DNA from: Saccharothrix ecbatanensis
GTDB lineage: Bacteria; Actinomycetota; Actinomycetes; Mycobacteriales; Pseudonocardiaceae
Length of the DNA: 64,000 nt
Assembly: GCF_014205015.1 (NCBI RefSeq)
Contig: NZ_JACHMO010000001.1
Coordinates: 2,728,001-2,792,000, forward strand
Reading direction: 5' to 3'
The position numbers were made by a program, and so were the translations under genes. How positions within the stretch are numbered: position 1 is the first letter of the stretch; each line of letters begins with the position of its first letter. Below are positions 14,277 to 22,916 of the stretch, in pieces. The notes under the pieces are model-generated. The model was not told the DNA's origin, searched no databases, and worked only from the letters and a program-made list of their open reading frames with translations.

Positions 14277-15929
14277 ATGTCGGATTCAGCCTCATCGGAC
14301 GCAGCCTTGTCGGACGCCGCCCCGCCGGACCCGCCCCTTTCCGGCGGTGAGCCTGGAGAGCCGCCTCGCAAGACCAGGCGCGTGGTGATACCCGCGGTCG
14401 GTGTCGTGGTGTTGCTGCTGATCGCGGCGGTCGTCACGACGATCGTCTACGGCCGTGGCGTCGGACTCTCCGTCGCCGAACTGGCCGACGGAATCGCTGT
14501 CACTCGTTCGGGTGTAGAGCGCGTGTCCATCACGACCGCGGACCCCAAGGGGCTCGATCGTGTCACCGTGCACTTGGACGGACAGCCGGTGGAAGTGGTG
14601 CGCGCCGACGGCCGCATGACCCTGACCGGCGTGAAGCTGGCCGAGGGCAGGCACATCCTGTCCGTGTTCGCGGCGAACCCGCTGCCGTGGATGCCCGACG
14701 CGCAGGTCCGGCGCGAGTTCACCGTCGACGACACGCCGCCCACGTTGAACGTCGACGTGGTCGAGGCCGAGTCGCCGCGCGGCCCGGTGACCGTGCGGGG
14801 CAGCGCCGACGGAGCGGACTCGGTGCTGGTCGGCGACCAGAAGGTGCCGGTCCGGGACGGCAAGTTCGAGGCGTCGCTGGCCGCGGCGCCCACCCGGATC
14901 CGGGTCGAGGCCAACGACGCGGCGGGCAACGCGCAGCACCGCGAGGTCCCGGTCAAGGTGACCCATCCGGGGATGCGCGCCGTGCACATGAGCGCCACGG
15001 CGTGGGCGACCCCGTCGCTGCGCGATCCCGTGCTGGCGATGGCGCGGGAAGGCCGCATCGACACCGTGCAGCTGGACATCAAGGACGAGAGCGGCGAGAT
15101 CGGCTACGACTCGCAGGTGCCGCTGGCCAGGCAGATCGGCGCGAACCGCAACCACTACGACGCCCGCGCCGTGCTGGACGACCTGCACGGCAAGGGGCTG
15201 CGGGTGGTCGGCCGGCTGGTGGCGTTCCGCGACCCGGTGCTGGGCAAGGCGTCCTGGGATTCCGGCGCGCGCGACCGGGTGGCGCAGAACGCGTCGGGCG
15301 CGCCCTGGTCGGCGCACTACGGCCAGTACGCGTTCACCAACTTCGCCAACCCCGAGGTCCGCGCCTACAACACCGCGATCGCCGAGGAGGCCGCCCGACT
15401 CGGGTTCGACGACATCCTCTACGACTACGTGCGGCGGCCCGACGGCCCGCTGCGGCAGATGGTGTTCCCCGGCCTGAGCACCACGCCCGAGCAGTCCATA
15501 GTGGACTTCCTCCGGGACAACCGGGCCGCCGTCCGCCCGCACGGCGCGTACCTGGGCGCGTCGGTGTTCGGCATCGCCGCGCACAGCCCGCAGGACGTCG
15601 CGCAGGACATCCCGGCGTTGTCGGCGCACGTCGACTACGTCGCGCCGATGGTCTACCCGTCGCACTGGGGTCCGGGCGAGTACGGCGTGGACAACCCGAA
15701 CGCCAAGCCGTACGACATCGTGCGGGCGTCCGTCGCGGACTTCGTGCGGATGACGGAGGGCACCGGCGCGACGGTCATCCCGTGGCTCCAGGCGTTCTCG
15801 CTGGGCCACGCCTACGGGCCGGGTGAGGTGCAGGCGCAGGTCGTCGCCACGGCGGACGCGGGCGCGCCGTCGTTCCTGCTGTGGCACGCGGGGTGCACCT
15901 ACGGCTCGGCCGGGTTGGAACCCGCATGA
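14277..15929 (+). CDS. membrane-anchored putative glycoside hydrolase (DUF4015)
   Basis: 550 residues. An Asp/Ser/Pro-rich cytoplasmic tail (1-35), one membrane segment (VVIPAVGVVVLLLIAAVV, about 36-55), an Ig-like beta region (60-230), then a TIM-barrel domain (about 240-550) with VHMSATAW, DTVQLDIKDESGEIGY, DDILYDYVRRPDGP, DYVAPMVYPSHW and SFLLWHAGCTYG. This barrel is the DUF4015 family, related to amylase-type and GH18/GH114-like hydrolases; substrate unknown, probably an extracellular or wall glycan. The stop overlaps the next start by four bases (ATGA), so the two are co-translated. Confidence 0.85.
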   Translation: MSDSASSDAALSDAAPPDPPLSGGEPGEPPRKTRRVVIPAVGVVVLLLIAAVVTTIVYGRGVGLSVAELADGIAVTRSGVERVSITTADPKGLDRVTVHLDGQPVEVVRADGRMTLTGVKLAEGRHILSVFAANPLPWMPDAQVRREFTVDDTPPTLNVDVVEAESPRGPVTVRGSADGADSVLVGDQKVPVRDGKFEASLAAAPTRIRVEANDAAGNAQHREVPVKVTHPGMRAVHMSATAWATPSLRDPVLAMAREGRIDTVQLDIKDESGEIGYDSQVPLARQIGANRNHYDARAVLDDLHGKGLRVVGRLVAFRDPVLGKASWDSGARDRVAQNASGAPWSAHYGQYAFTNFANPEVRAYNTAIAEEAARLGFDDILYDYVRRPDGPLRQMVFPGLSTTPEQSIVDFLRDNRAAVRPHGAYLGASVFGIAAHSPQDVAQDIPALSAHVDYVAPMVYPSHWGPGEYGVDNPNAKPYDIVRASVADFVRMTEGTGATVIPWLQAFSLGHAYGPGEVQAQVVATADAGAPSFLLWHAGCTYGSAGLEPA

Positions 15930-16729
15930 GGTCCGTCCCGCTCGTGCCCTACCTGACCGGGGTGTGCCTGGCCGTGACGACGGTGGTGGCGTTGGACTTC
16001 GGGCTCGCGGACCGGCCGGCCACCGTCGTGTGGCCCGCCGCCGGCGTCGTGCCCGCCGAGCTGCCATCCCCGTCCACTCCGACCCCGGCCGCGGCGCCGT
16101 TCGACAGCTTCCGGTCCGCCCCGGATCTGCCGCCCGGCCACCCGTTCCCGGCGCACGGGGTAGGGACGTGGCGGGTCGTGCCACCGGTCGCTCGGAACTC
16201 CGATGGGGGTGGGTTCACCTACACGGTCGAGGTCGAGGACGGCATGGAGCTGCCGAACGGCGACAAACCGTTCGCCGCGGTGGTCGAGTACGCGCTGACG
16301 CACCCGCGCGGGTGGTCCGGACGACAGCACGCGTTCCGCCGGGTCGGGCCCGAGGTGGAGCCGGAGCTGCGGATCAGGTTGACGTCCCAGCAGACCTCAC
16401 GGACGCTGTGCGGCTTCGAACTGCCCTACGACACGTCGTGCCGGATCGGGTCGACCGTGCACCTCAACTCGGCACGCTGGTTCCGCGGCGCGCACACGTA
16501 CGGCCGTGATCTGCTGGGCTACCGGATCTACACGATCAACCACGAGGTAGGCCACTTCCTCGGCCTCGGGCACGAGGTGTGCCCGACGGACGGCGGCCCG
16601 GCCCCGGTGATGATGCAACAGACGTTCAGCATCGACAACGACGGCCTGGCGTCGATCATCACCGGCAGCAACCAGGGCGTCCAGGTGACCCCGGACGGCA
16701 AGTCCTGCACCCCAAACCCCTGGCCCTGA
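15926..16729 (+). CDS. DUF3152 membrane-anchored zinc metalloprotease-like protein
   Basis: 267 residues from the ATG at 15926, which overlaps the stop of the DUF4015 gene. N-terminal membrane anchor (VPYLTGVCLAVTTVVALDFGL), Pro-rich stalk, then a DUF3152 domain with NHEVGHFLGLGHE, the full HExxHxxGxxH zinc site of metzincin-like proteases, and a later PVMMQQT resembling a Met-turn. Two cysteines (SRTLCGFELPYDTSCRIG) probably form a disulfide. Likely acts outside the membrane, next to its coupled hydrolase. Substrate unknown. Confidence 0.85.
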   Translation: MRSVPLVPYLTGVCLAVTTVVALDFGLADRPATVVWPAAGVVPAELPSPSTPTPAAAPFDSFRSAPDLPPGHPFPAHGVGTWRVVPPVARNSDGGGFTYTVEVEDGMELPNGDKPFAAVVEYALTHPRGWSGRQHAFRRVGPEVEPELRIRLTSQQTSRTLCGFELPYDTSCRIGSTVHLNSARWFRGAHTYGRDLLGYRIYTINHEVGHFLGLGHEVCPTDGGPAPVMMQQTFSIDNDGLASIITGSNQGVQVTPDGKSCTPNPWP

Positions 16730-16812
16730 ACCGGACCACGCCTCACGCACCGCGAGGTCGACTTCCCAGGCGACCGAGCCCGCCATCTGCGGAGCCGGGG
16801 CAATCAAATGCA

Positions 16813-16851
16813 GCCACCGTCGCGCCGAACGCGCCTCCGCGCGACGGTGGC
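16813..16851. terminator. terminator hairpin between convergent DUF3152 and GH1 genes
   Basis: Perfect 13-bp stem (GCCACCGTCGCGC and its complement) with a 13-base loop, 8 bases past the stop of the minus-strand GH1 gene and about 80 bases past the metalloprotease stop. Confidence 0.75.
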
Positions 16852-16859
16852 CCGGCAGG

Positions 16860-18230
16860 TCACCCAGCAGCGGCGGAACTCCCCCGCTGCTCGGCGACCA
16901 GGTCGCGGTACCAGTGGAAGCTCGCCCTCGGCGTGCGCTCCAGCGTGTCGTAGTCCACGTGGACCAAGCCGAAGCGGTGCTTGTAGCCGTGCGCCCACTC
17001 GAAGTTGTCCAGGAACGACCAGACGAAGTAGCCGCGCAGGTCCACCCCCGCCGTGACCGCGTCCCGTGCCGCCGCGAGGTGGCTGCGCAGGTAGTCGATG
17101 CGCTCCTGGTCGACGAACCCGGGGTTGTCCGGGTAGACGCACCCGTTCTCGGTGACGTAGACCGGCGGCAGGTTCGGGTACCGGTTCTTGAGGCCCACCA
17201 GGGTCTCCGTCATCCCGGCGGGCTCGACCGGCCAGTTCATCGCGGTGCGCGGCACGTCCGGCAGCCGGCTGGTGTCGATGCCGACGTCGATCGACGTGCG
17301 GGTGGCCGGGTTCGGGTCGCGGTGCGGCGCGTCGGCCACGTGCTGGCGGTAGTAGTAGTTGATGCCCACGTAGTCCAGCGGCGTGGAGATCAGCTCCAGG
17401 TCGCCGTCCTGCCGGAAGGAGAGGTCGGTGACGCCGGCGAACGTCTCCTCGTAGTCGTCGGGGTAGCGCCCGGCGAACAGCGGCTCGGTGAACTGGCGCC
17501 GCAGCAGCAGGTCGTGCCGGCGTGCGGCGGCCACGTCCGCCTCGGACTGCGTCACAGGGGTCGACGGCGACTGGTTGAGCACGATGCCGAACTCATGCCC
17601 CTCCTTGCCGCGCATGGCGTTCACCGCGAGGCCGTGCGCGACCATCAGGTGGTGCGCGGCGGCGAGTGAGCCGTGACCCTCCCGTGCGCCGGGAGCGTGT
17701 CGGCCCTCGCCGTAACCGACGATGGAGGAGACATACGGCTCGTTGAACGTCGTCCACTTCGACACCCGGTCGCCCAGCGCGTCGTGGACGATCGTCGCGT
17801 ACTCGGCGAACCGCAGGGTGGTGTCGCGGGAGCGCCAGCCACCCAGTTCCTCCAACGCCTGCGGCAGGTCCCAGTGGTAGAGGGTGAGGAACGGCTCGAC
17901 GCCCCGTTCCAGCAGCCCGTCGACCAGCCGGCTGTAGAAGTCCAGGCCGCGCTGTTCAACCGGGCCAGAGCCCGTCGGCAGGATGCGCGACCAGGACACG
18001 GAGAACCGGTAGGCGTCCACACCGAGCTCGCCGAGCAGCGCCAGGTCCTCCGGCACCCGGTGGTAGTGGTCGCAGGCCACCGCCCCGGTATCACCACCCG
18101 CGACCGCACCCGGCACCGCGCCGAACGCGTCCCAGATCGACGGTCCTCTCCCGTCTGCGTCCACGGCCCCTTCGATCTGGTACGCCGAAGTGGCGACGCC
18201 CCAGCGGAACCCTTGGGGAAAGTCGATCAT
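16860..18230 (-). CDS. bglC: GH1 beta-glucosidase (BglC-like)
   Basis: 456 residues, full length for GH1, with no signal peptide, so intracellular. Acid/base in WTTFNEPYV (Glu164), nucleophile in VYVTENGC (Glu361), N-terminal FRWGVATSAYQIEG. Ribosome site GGAG 8 bases before the ATG. It would split imported cellobiose or other beta-glucosides to glucose. In streptomycetes bglC is the last gene of cebEFG-bglC on the same strand; here the order is kept but a TnpB element lies between cebG and bglC, which may separate bglC from the cebE promoter. Confidence 0.9.
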   Translation of the reverse strand: MIDFPQGFRWGVATSAYQIEGAVDADGRGPSIWDAFGAVPGAVAGGDTGAVACDHYHRVPEDLALLGELGVDAYRFSVSWSRILPTGSGPVEQRGLDFYSRLVDGLLERGVEPFLTLYHWDLPQALEELGGWRSRDTTLRFAEYATIVHDALGDRVSKWTTFNEPYVSSIVGYGEGRHAPGAREGHGSLAAAHHLMVAHGLAVNAMRGKEGHEFGIVLNQSPSTPVTQSEADVAAARRHDLLLRRQFTEPLFAGRYPDDYEETFAGVTDLSFRQDGDLELISTPLDYVGINYYYRQHVADAPHRDPNPATRTSIDVGIDTSRLPDVPRTAMNWPVEPAGMTETLVGLKNRYPNLPPVYVTENGCVYPDNPGFVDQERIDYLRSHLAAARDAVTAGVDLRGYFVWSFLDNFEWAHGYKHRFGLVHVDYDTLERTPRASFHWYRDLVAEQRGSSAAAG

Positions 18231-18244
18231 CTGAAAACTCCAAT

Positions 18245-19583
18245 GGGGGCTATCCGGCGTTCATGCCGGTCGATCCTCGCTGGGACCGACACTCGACTGA
18301 CGTTCACATACGAACTGTTAAAGTGTGAATGGTGGGGAGGATCTCGGTGAAGCGTGCGTTCAAGTACCGCTTCTACCCGAGCGAGTCGCAGGAACATCAG
18401 TTGCTGCGAACGTTCGGCTGCGTCCGCCTCGTGTACAACAAGGCGTTGGAAGCCCGGACGATCAGCTGGTACGAGCAACACCGGCGGGTGAACTACGGCG
18501 ACACCTCCGCAATGCTCACCGCCTGGAAGAAGACCCAGGACCTCGCCTTCCTGAACGACGTGTCGTGCGTGCCGCTGCAACAGTGCCTGCGCCACCTGCA
18601 AGGCGCGTTCACGTCGTTCTGGAAGAAACAGGCGCGGTACCCGAAGTACAAGTCCCGCAAGCGTAGTCGGGCTTCGGCGGAATACACCCGCGCGGCGTTC
18701 CGGTGGCGCGACGGCCGGCTCACCCTGGCGAAGATGGCCGAACCACTGGACATCCGCTGGTCCCGTCCCCTGCCCGAGGGCGCCGAGCCGTCGACGGTCA
18801 CCGTCTCGTGCGACCGCGCGGGGCGTTGGCACGTGTCGATCCTGGTCGAGACCACGATCGAGCACCTGCCGCCCACCACCGCAGAGGTCGGCGTGGACGC
18901 CGGGCTGACCGCGCTGGTCACCCTGTCCACCGGGGAGAAAATCACCAACCCCTGCCACGGCAAACGCGACCACGCCCGACTCGCCCGCGCCCAGAGGGCC
19001 TTGTCCCGCAAGCAGAACGGGTCGAACAACCGCGTCAAGGCCCGACTTCGAACCGCCCGCGTCCACGCCAGGATCGGGGACCGACGACGGGACTTCCTGC
19101 ACAAGCTGTCCACTCGACTCGTCCGTGAGAACCAAACGGTCGTGGTCGAGGACCTCAACGTGCGGGGCATGATGAAGAACCGATCGCTCGCCCGAGCGAT
19201 CGGCGACGCGTCCTGGGCGCAACTGCGGTCGATGTTGGAGTACAAAACCCGGTGGTACGGGCGTGCACTGGTCATCGTCGATCGCTGGTACCCGAGCACG
19301 AAGACGTGCTCGCGATGCGGGCACCTGCTCGACCGGATACCGATGGGTGTCCGCGAGTGGACCTGCCCAGGATGCGACACGACGCATGATCGCGACGTGA
19401 ACGCCGCGACGAACATCCTGGCCGCCGGGCGGGCGGCCGCAGCCTGTGGAGTCGGAGTAGGACCGACCCGACGTCAGTCGGCGAGGCATCTGACGCAACC
19501 CTCCCCTCGTGGGTGGAAGAAGCAGGAACTGCCTGGCGTGAGCCTGGCGGAATCCCGACCTGTGGGCCGGGGTGGACGCCAAG
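18245..19583 (+). mobile_element. TnpB-only IS200/IS605-group (IS1341-type) element between cebG and bglC
   Basis: Contains a tnpB gene and no TnpA transposase. Left-end candidate: hairpin CCGGC-gttcat-GCCGG at 18254-18269, upstream of tnpB. Right-end candidate: hairpin CCCGACC-tgtg-GGCCGGG at 19554-19571 followed by GTGGACGCCAA, similar to the GAGGATGTCAA right-end terminus common in actinobacterial members. The borders are estimates, good to perhaps 10-20 bases; such elements make no target duplication. It separates genes that belong in one operon, so insertion after operon formation is likely. Confidence 0.75.
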
Positions 19584-19624
19584 CAAGGAGCGCTGAAATC
19601 AGCCCTTCAATGCGCCCTGCATGA
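18347..19624 (+). CDS. tnpB: TnpB RNA-guided nuclease (IS605 OrfB), read-through into cebG antisense
   Basis: 425 residues from GTG 18347, 6 bases after GGGGAGG (an ATG at 18329 precedes that site). The RuvC-like catalytic triad is complete: Asp184 (VGVDAGLT), Glu268 (VVVEDLN) and Asp350 (HDRDVNAATNI). The zinc ribbon is CSRC (321-324) and CPGC (340-343). After the usual end (about 360) the frame continues some 65 more residues through the predicted right end, and its stop at 19622-19624 lies in the antisense strand of cebG. TnpB proteins are RNA-guided DNA nucleases that help retain the element. Looks intact. Confidence 0.9.
   Translation: MKRAFKYRFYPSESQEHQLLRTFGCVRLVYNKALEARTISWYEQHRRVNYGDTSAMLTAWKKTQDLAFLNDVSCVPLQQCLRHLQGAFTSFWKKQARYPKYKSRKRSRASAEYTRAAFRWRDGRLTLAKMAEPLDIRWSRPLPEGAEPSTVTVSCDRAGRWHVSILVETTIEHLPPTTAEVGVDAGLTALVTLSTGEKITNPCHGKRDHARLARAQRALSRKQNGSNNRVKARLRTARVHARIGDRRRDFLHKLSTRLVRENQTVVVEDLNVRGMMKNRSLARAIGDASWAQLRSMLEYKTRWYGRALVIVDRWYPSTKTCSRCGHLLDRIPMGVREWTCPGCDTTHDRDVNAATNILAAGRAAAACGVGVGPTRRQSARHLTQPSPRGWKKQELPGVSLAESRPVGRGGRQARSAEISPSMRPA
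19400..19583 (+). ncRNA. candidate omega RNA (reRNA) scaffold at the right end of the TnpB element
   Basis: TnpB guides are transcribed from the 3' end of tnpB through the right end, with the guide just outside the element. The DNA here has hairpins GTCGG-N7-CCGAC (19451-19467) and CCCGACC-tgtg-GGCCGGG (19554-19571). The guide would then begin near 19584 and read into the cebG 3' end. The 5' limit is a guess. Confidence 0.4.
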
Positions 19625-20483
19625 TTCCGCCGACGATCTGGCGTCCGAACAGGAGGAACACGGCGAGCACCGGCACGGTGCCGATCGTCGCCGCGGTGAG
19701 CACGAGGGTGTAGTCGGTGGTGTACCCGCTGGCCAGGGTGGACAACGCGGTCTGGACGGTCGGGTTTTCCGGGGGCAGCACGACGAGCGGCCAGAAGAAG
19801 TCGTTCCACGCCTGCATGAACGTGAACAGGCCGAGCACCGCGGCCGCCGGACGAGCGGCGGGCAGGACGACGTTCCAGTACAACCGCAGTGAGCTGCACC
19901 CGTCCATCCGCCCGGCCTCCAGCAGCTCGTCGGGCACCGCCCGTTCGAAGTACTGCCGCATGAAGAACACGCCGAACGCGGTGACCAGGCCGGGCACGAT
20001 GACCGCGTGGATCTCCCCCGCCCAGCCGAAGTCGCTCATCATCATGAACAGCGGGATGACGCCCAGTTCCGTCGGCACCGCCTGGGTGGCCACCACCAAC
20101 AGCATGAGGCCCGACCGACCCCGGAACTTGAGCTTGGCGAACGCGAACCCGGCCAGCGTGGAGAAGAGCACCACGGACACCGTGATGGTCCCCGACACGA
20201 TCACCGAGTTCATCATCGCCAACGCGAAGTCGGTCTGGTCGAACACCCGCGCGATGTTGGCGAACAGGTGGCCGCCGGGCACCAGCACCGGCGGCACGCT
20301 GTCCACCTTGTCCGGCGTCTGCGACGACACGACGAGCGACCAGTACACCGGGAACGCCGACCCGGCCAGCACCGCGATCAGCGCCGCGTAGGTCCACGGT
20401 CCGGGCATCCGCATCCGCATCACGCCACGCCGCCGGGGCTGCGGGGGCGCGCCGGGCGCCAGCGGTTCGAGCACGGTGGTCAT
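19599..20483 (-). CDS. cebG: sugar ABC transporter permease, CebG-like
   Basis: 294 residues, six predicted membrane helices (first TYAALIAVLAGSAFPVYWSLV), with the inner-membrane permease EAA-type loop (ELLEAGRMDGCSSLRLYWNVVLP) that docks the ATPase. MalG/CebG type; starts 10 bases after the previous gene. No ATPase gene is present; in streptomycetes the shared MsiK ATPase serves such importers. The 3' end overlaps the antisense tnpB reading frame by 26 bases. Confidence 0.87.
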   Translation of the reverse strand: MTTVLEPLAPGAPPQPRRRGVMRMRMPGPWTYAALIAVLAGSAFPVYWSLVVSSQTPDKVDSVPPVLVPGGHLFANIARVFDQTDFALAMMNSVIVSGTITVSVVLFSTLAGFAFAKLKFRGRSGLMLLVVATQAVPTELGVIPLFMMMSDFGWAGEIHAVIVPGLVTAFGVFFMRQYFERAVPDELLEAGRMDGCSSLRLYWNVVLPAARPAAAVLGLFTFMQAWNDFFWPLVVLPPENPTVQTALSTLASGYTTDYTLVLTAATIGTVPVLAVFLLFGRQIVGGIMQGALKG

Positions 20484-20493
20484 GGGTGTCCTC

Positions 20494-21408
20494 TCAGTCC
20501 GTCCGGATGCGGCGCGCGGCCAGGTAGCTCAGCCCGGTGATGACGACCGTGGCGATGACCAGCAGCCAGGCGACGGCCGACGCGTAGCCGAAGTCGAACT
20601 GCTTGAAGCCCTGCTCGTAGAGGTAGAGCGCGGCGGTCTGGAACTGGCGGTCCGAACCACCGGTCTCGCCGCCCGCGCCGAACAGCAGCGGCTCGGCGAG
20701 CAGCCGCATGTTGCCCGCGGTGGCGATGACCGTGGAGAAGATGATCTGCGGGCGCAGCATGGGGACGGTGATCCGCCAGAACTGCTGCCAGCCGCTCGCG
20801 CCGTCGAGCCGGGCCGCTTCGTACACGCTGGTCGGGATGGCCTGCATGGACGCCAGGAAGATCAGCGCGTGGTAGCCGGTCCAGCGCCACACCACCATCG
20901 CGGCGATGGCGGTGTGGGAACTGCCGGTGCCCGCCTGCCAGTCGATCTTGCCCAGGTCGAACAGGCCCAGCACCCAGTTGATCATGCCGAAGTCCCGGCC
21001 GAACAGCTGCGCGAAGATGATCGTCACCGCCGCCACCGAGGTGATGTTCGGCAGCAGCACGCCCATCCGGAAGAACGTCCGGCCGCGCAGCCGCCGGTTG
21101 AGCAGCTGCGCGACGCCGAGCGCGAACAGGATTTGCGGGACGGTGGTGAACAACCACAGGCTGAGCGTGTTGCCCATCGCGTTCCAGAAGTGCGGGTCCG
21201 CGGTGAGCAGCTCGACGTAGTTGTCGAGCCCGATGAACGTCGCCGCGTCGCCGTCGAGCAGGTTGCGGTCCTGCATCGACACCCAGGCGGTGTAGAGCAG
21301 CGGGAACAGGCCGAACACCGCGAACAGCAGGAAGTACGGCGCGATGTAGGCGTACGGCGCGTACCGGATGTCCCACCGGTGGCGGCGTTCGCGCCAGTCC
21401 GTCTTCAT
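20494..21408 (-). CDS. cebF: sugar ABC transporter permease, CebF-like
   Basis: 304 residues from the ATG at 21408, which shares one base with the stop of the binding-protein gene (TGATG). MalF-type permease with about six helices (YAYIAPYFLLFAVFGLFPLLY first) and the coupling loop VYEAARLDGASGWQQFWRITVP. Pairs with CebG to import cello-oligosaccharides. An in-frame ATG 33 bases upstream would add only a run of arginines inside the previous gene. Confidence 0.88.
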   Translation of the reverse strand: MKTDWRERRHRWDIRYAPYAYIAPYFLLFAVFGLFPLLYTAWVSMQDRNLLDGDAATFIGLDNYVELLTADPHFWNAMGNTLSLWLFTTVPQILFALGVAQLLNRRLRGRTFFRMGVLLPNITSVAAVTIIFAQLFGRDFGMINWVLGLFDLGKIDWQAGTGSSHTAIAAMVVWRWTGYHALIFLASMQAIPTSVYEAARLDGASGWQQFWRITVPMLRPQIIFSTVIATAGNMRLLAEPLLFGAGGETGGSDRQFQTAALYLYEQGFKQFDFGYASAVAWLLVIATVVITGLSYLAARRIRTD

Positions 21409-22643
21409 CACTCTTCGACGTCGGCGACGAACTGCTGCCACGACTCGTCCGGGCTCTGCTTGCCCTGTTCGACGCGGAGCATGGCGTTGCCCATCGCGGT
21501 CTGCACGTCACCGGCCTTGGGACCCTGGTACTGCGGCTTCAGGGCGCGGGCCGCGTCGGTGAACACCTTGCCGACCGGTGCGTTGTTGAAGAACTCGTCC
21601 TGCTTCATGGCCACGGACTGCTCGCCGTACAGCTTGGGCGCGGACGGGAGCAGGCCGGCGTTGGCGAAGACCTTGGCCTGCTGCTCGGGCGCGGTGAGCC
21701 AGGTGGCCAGCGCGACGGCCTTGTCGACGTTCTTGCCCTGCTTGGGCACGGTCAGGTAGGAGCCGCCCCAGTTGCCGCCGCCGCCGGGCACGGCCGCGAG
21801 GTCCCACTTGCCCTTGGTGTCGGGGGCCTGGTCCTTGATCTTGGCCATCATCCAGGCGGGGCAGGCGAGGGTGGCGAACTGGCCCTGCTTGAAGCCGGTG
21901 TTCCACTGCGGGGTGCTGTGCAGGAGCCCGGCGGACAGGCCGTCGGCCACGCCCTGGGAGACCAGGTTCCAGCCCTTCCTGATGTCGGCGTTGTCACCGA
22001 CGACGATCTTGTCTTCCTTGTTGTAGTAGCCGGTGGGCGCCTGGCCCACGATGGCGTTGAGCACGGTGGGGCCGCCGTCGAAGAACTTCGCGCCGGCGGG
22101 CGCCTTGGCCGCGAACTGCTTGCCGGTGGCCATGAACTGCTCCCACGTGGGCCACAGCGCGGACACCTGGTCGCGGTCGGAGGGCAGGCCGGCGGCTTCG
22201 AACAGGTCGCGGCGGTAGCAGATGGCCAGGCCGCCGATGTCGGTGCCGTAGCCGATCTGCTTGCCGTCCTTGGACAGCGAGCCCTCCCACTTCCAGTCCA
22301 GCCAGCGGTCCTTGATGTCGGAGCTCAGCTCGGTGAACTGGCCGGGGTTGGCCTTGAACTGGTTGATGTAGCCGACGTCGACCGCCTCGATGTCCGCCGC
22401 GCCGTTGTTGGTGGCGAGGTGGGCGGCGAGGTTCTTGTGGTGGTCGGAGTAGGAGGCGGTGCGGTCGGTGATGTCGATCTCCGGGTGCGCCTTCTCGTAC
22501 TCCTCGAACAGCTGCTGGTAGCCGAAGTTGCCGAACATGCCGATGGTGATCCTGGTCTTGCCGTCGGCGCTGTCGCCGCCGCAGCCGGCGAGCAGGCTCG
22601 CGGCCAGCAGACCGACGCCGACCATGGTCCCGGTTCGTCTCAT
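21408..22643 (-). CDS. cebE: cellobiose/cello-oligosaccharide-binding lipoprotein, CebE-like
   Basis: 411 residues from ATG 22643 with ribosome site GGGAGAG. Lipoprotein signal with lipobox SLLAGC. Segments GTDIGGLAICYRRDLFEAAG and LATWLTAPEQQAKVFA match, from memory, Streptomyces CebE, the cellobiose/cellotriose binder; hence the sugar assignment, which remains inference. First gene of cebEFG, divergent from a LacI-type regulator. Confidence 0.85.
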   Translation of the reverse strand: MRRTGTMVGVGLLAASLLAGCGGDSADGKTRITIGMFGNFGYQQLFEEYEKAHPEIDITDRTASYSDHHKNLAAHLATNNGAADIEAVDVGYINQFKANPGQFTELSSDIKDRWLDWKWEGSLSKDGKQIGYGTDIGGLAICYRRDLFEAAGLPSDRDQVSALWPTWEQFMATGKQFAAKAPAGAKFFDGGPTVLNAIVGQAPTGYYNKEDKIVVGDNADIRKGWNLVSQGVADGLSAGLLHSTPQWNTGFKQGQFATLACPAWMMAKIKDQAPDTKGKWDLAAVPGGGGNWGGSYLTVPKQGKNVDKAVALATWLTAPEQQAKVFANAGLLPSAPKLYGEQSVAMKQDEFFNNAPVGKVFTDAARALKPQYQGPKAGDVQTAMGNAMLRVEQGKQSPDESWQQFVADVEE

Positions 22644-22886
22644 ATCGCGGCTCTCCCTCTTTTCCAACAATCCAGCCGATTCGGGGCACGCCGGATACGC
22701 GCAGGGTCGAACCGAGGGGTTTCCGGCGAATTCGACCGGGTCCGCGCCCGGTCTGTGTGGTGTACATGACAGCCGTGGGCCGCGACACCGTCAAGTAACG
22801 AACAGATAACCCCACTGTTTCAGGGCTCCGGCGTTTCCGCAGGTGATACGGTGTCCAGCCTGGTCAGGGCCTGGTCCCTGCGAGCT

Positions 22887-22900
22887 TGAAACCGGTTACA
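22887..22900. promoter_or_regulatory. LacI-type operator TGAAACCGGTTACA
   Basis: Near-perfect 14-bp palindrome with the central CG typical of LacI-family sites, 16 bases before the start of the LacI gene and 243 bases from cebE. Position suggests autoregulation. It differs completely from the CebR/CelR box found at 31444-31470. I found no copy of the CebR box in this intergenic region. Confidence 0.65.
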
Positions 22901-22916
22901 AAGAAGGGGCCGTGCG

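Noticed and set aside
18231..19624. Complete IS605 element with TnpA
   Set aside because: No HUH transposase reading frame on either strand; only tnpB is present.
22660..22760. AACC-N4-GGTT inverted repeat as a second LacI operator before cebE
   Set aside because: Half-sites resemble the operator at 22887 but the spacing differs and the match is short; not strong enough.
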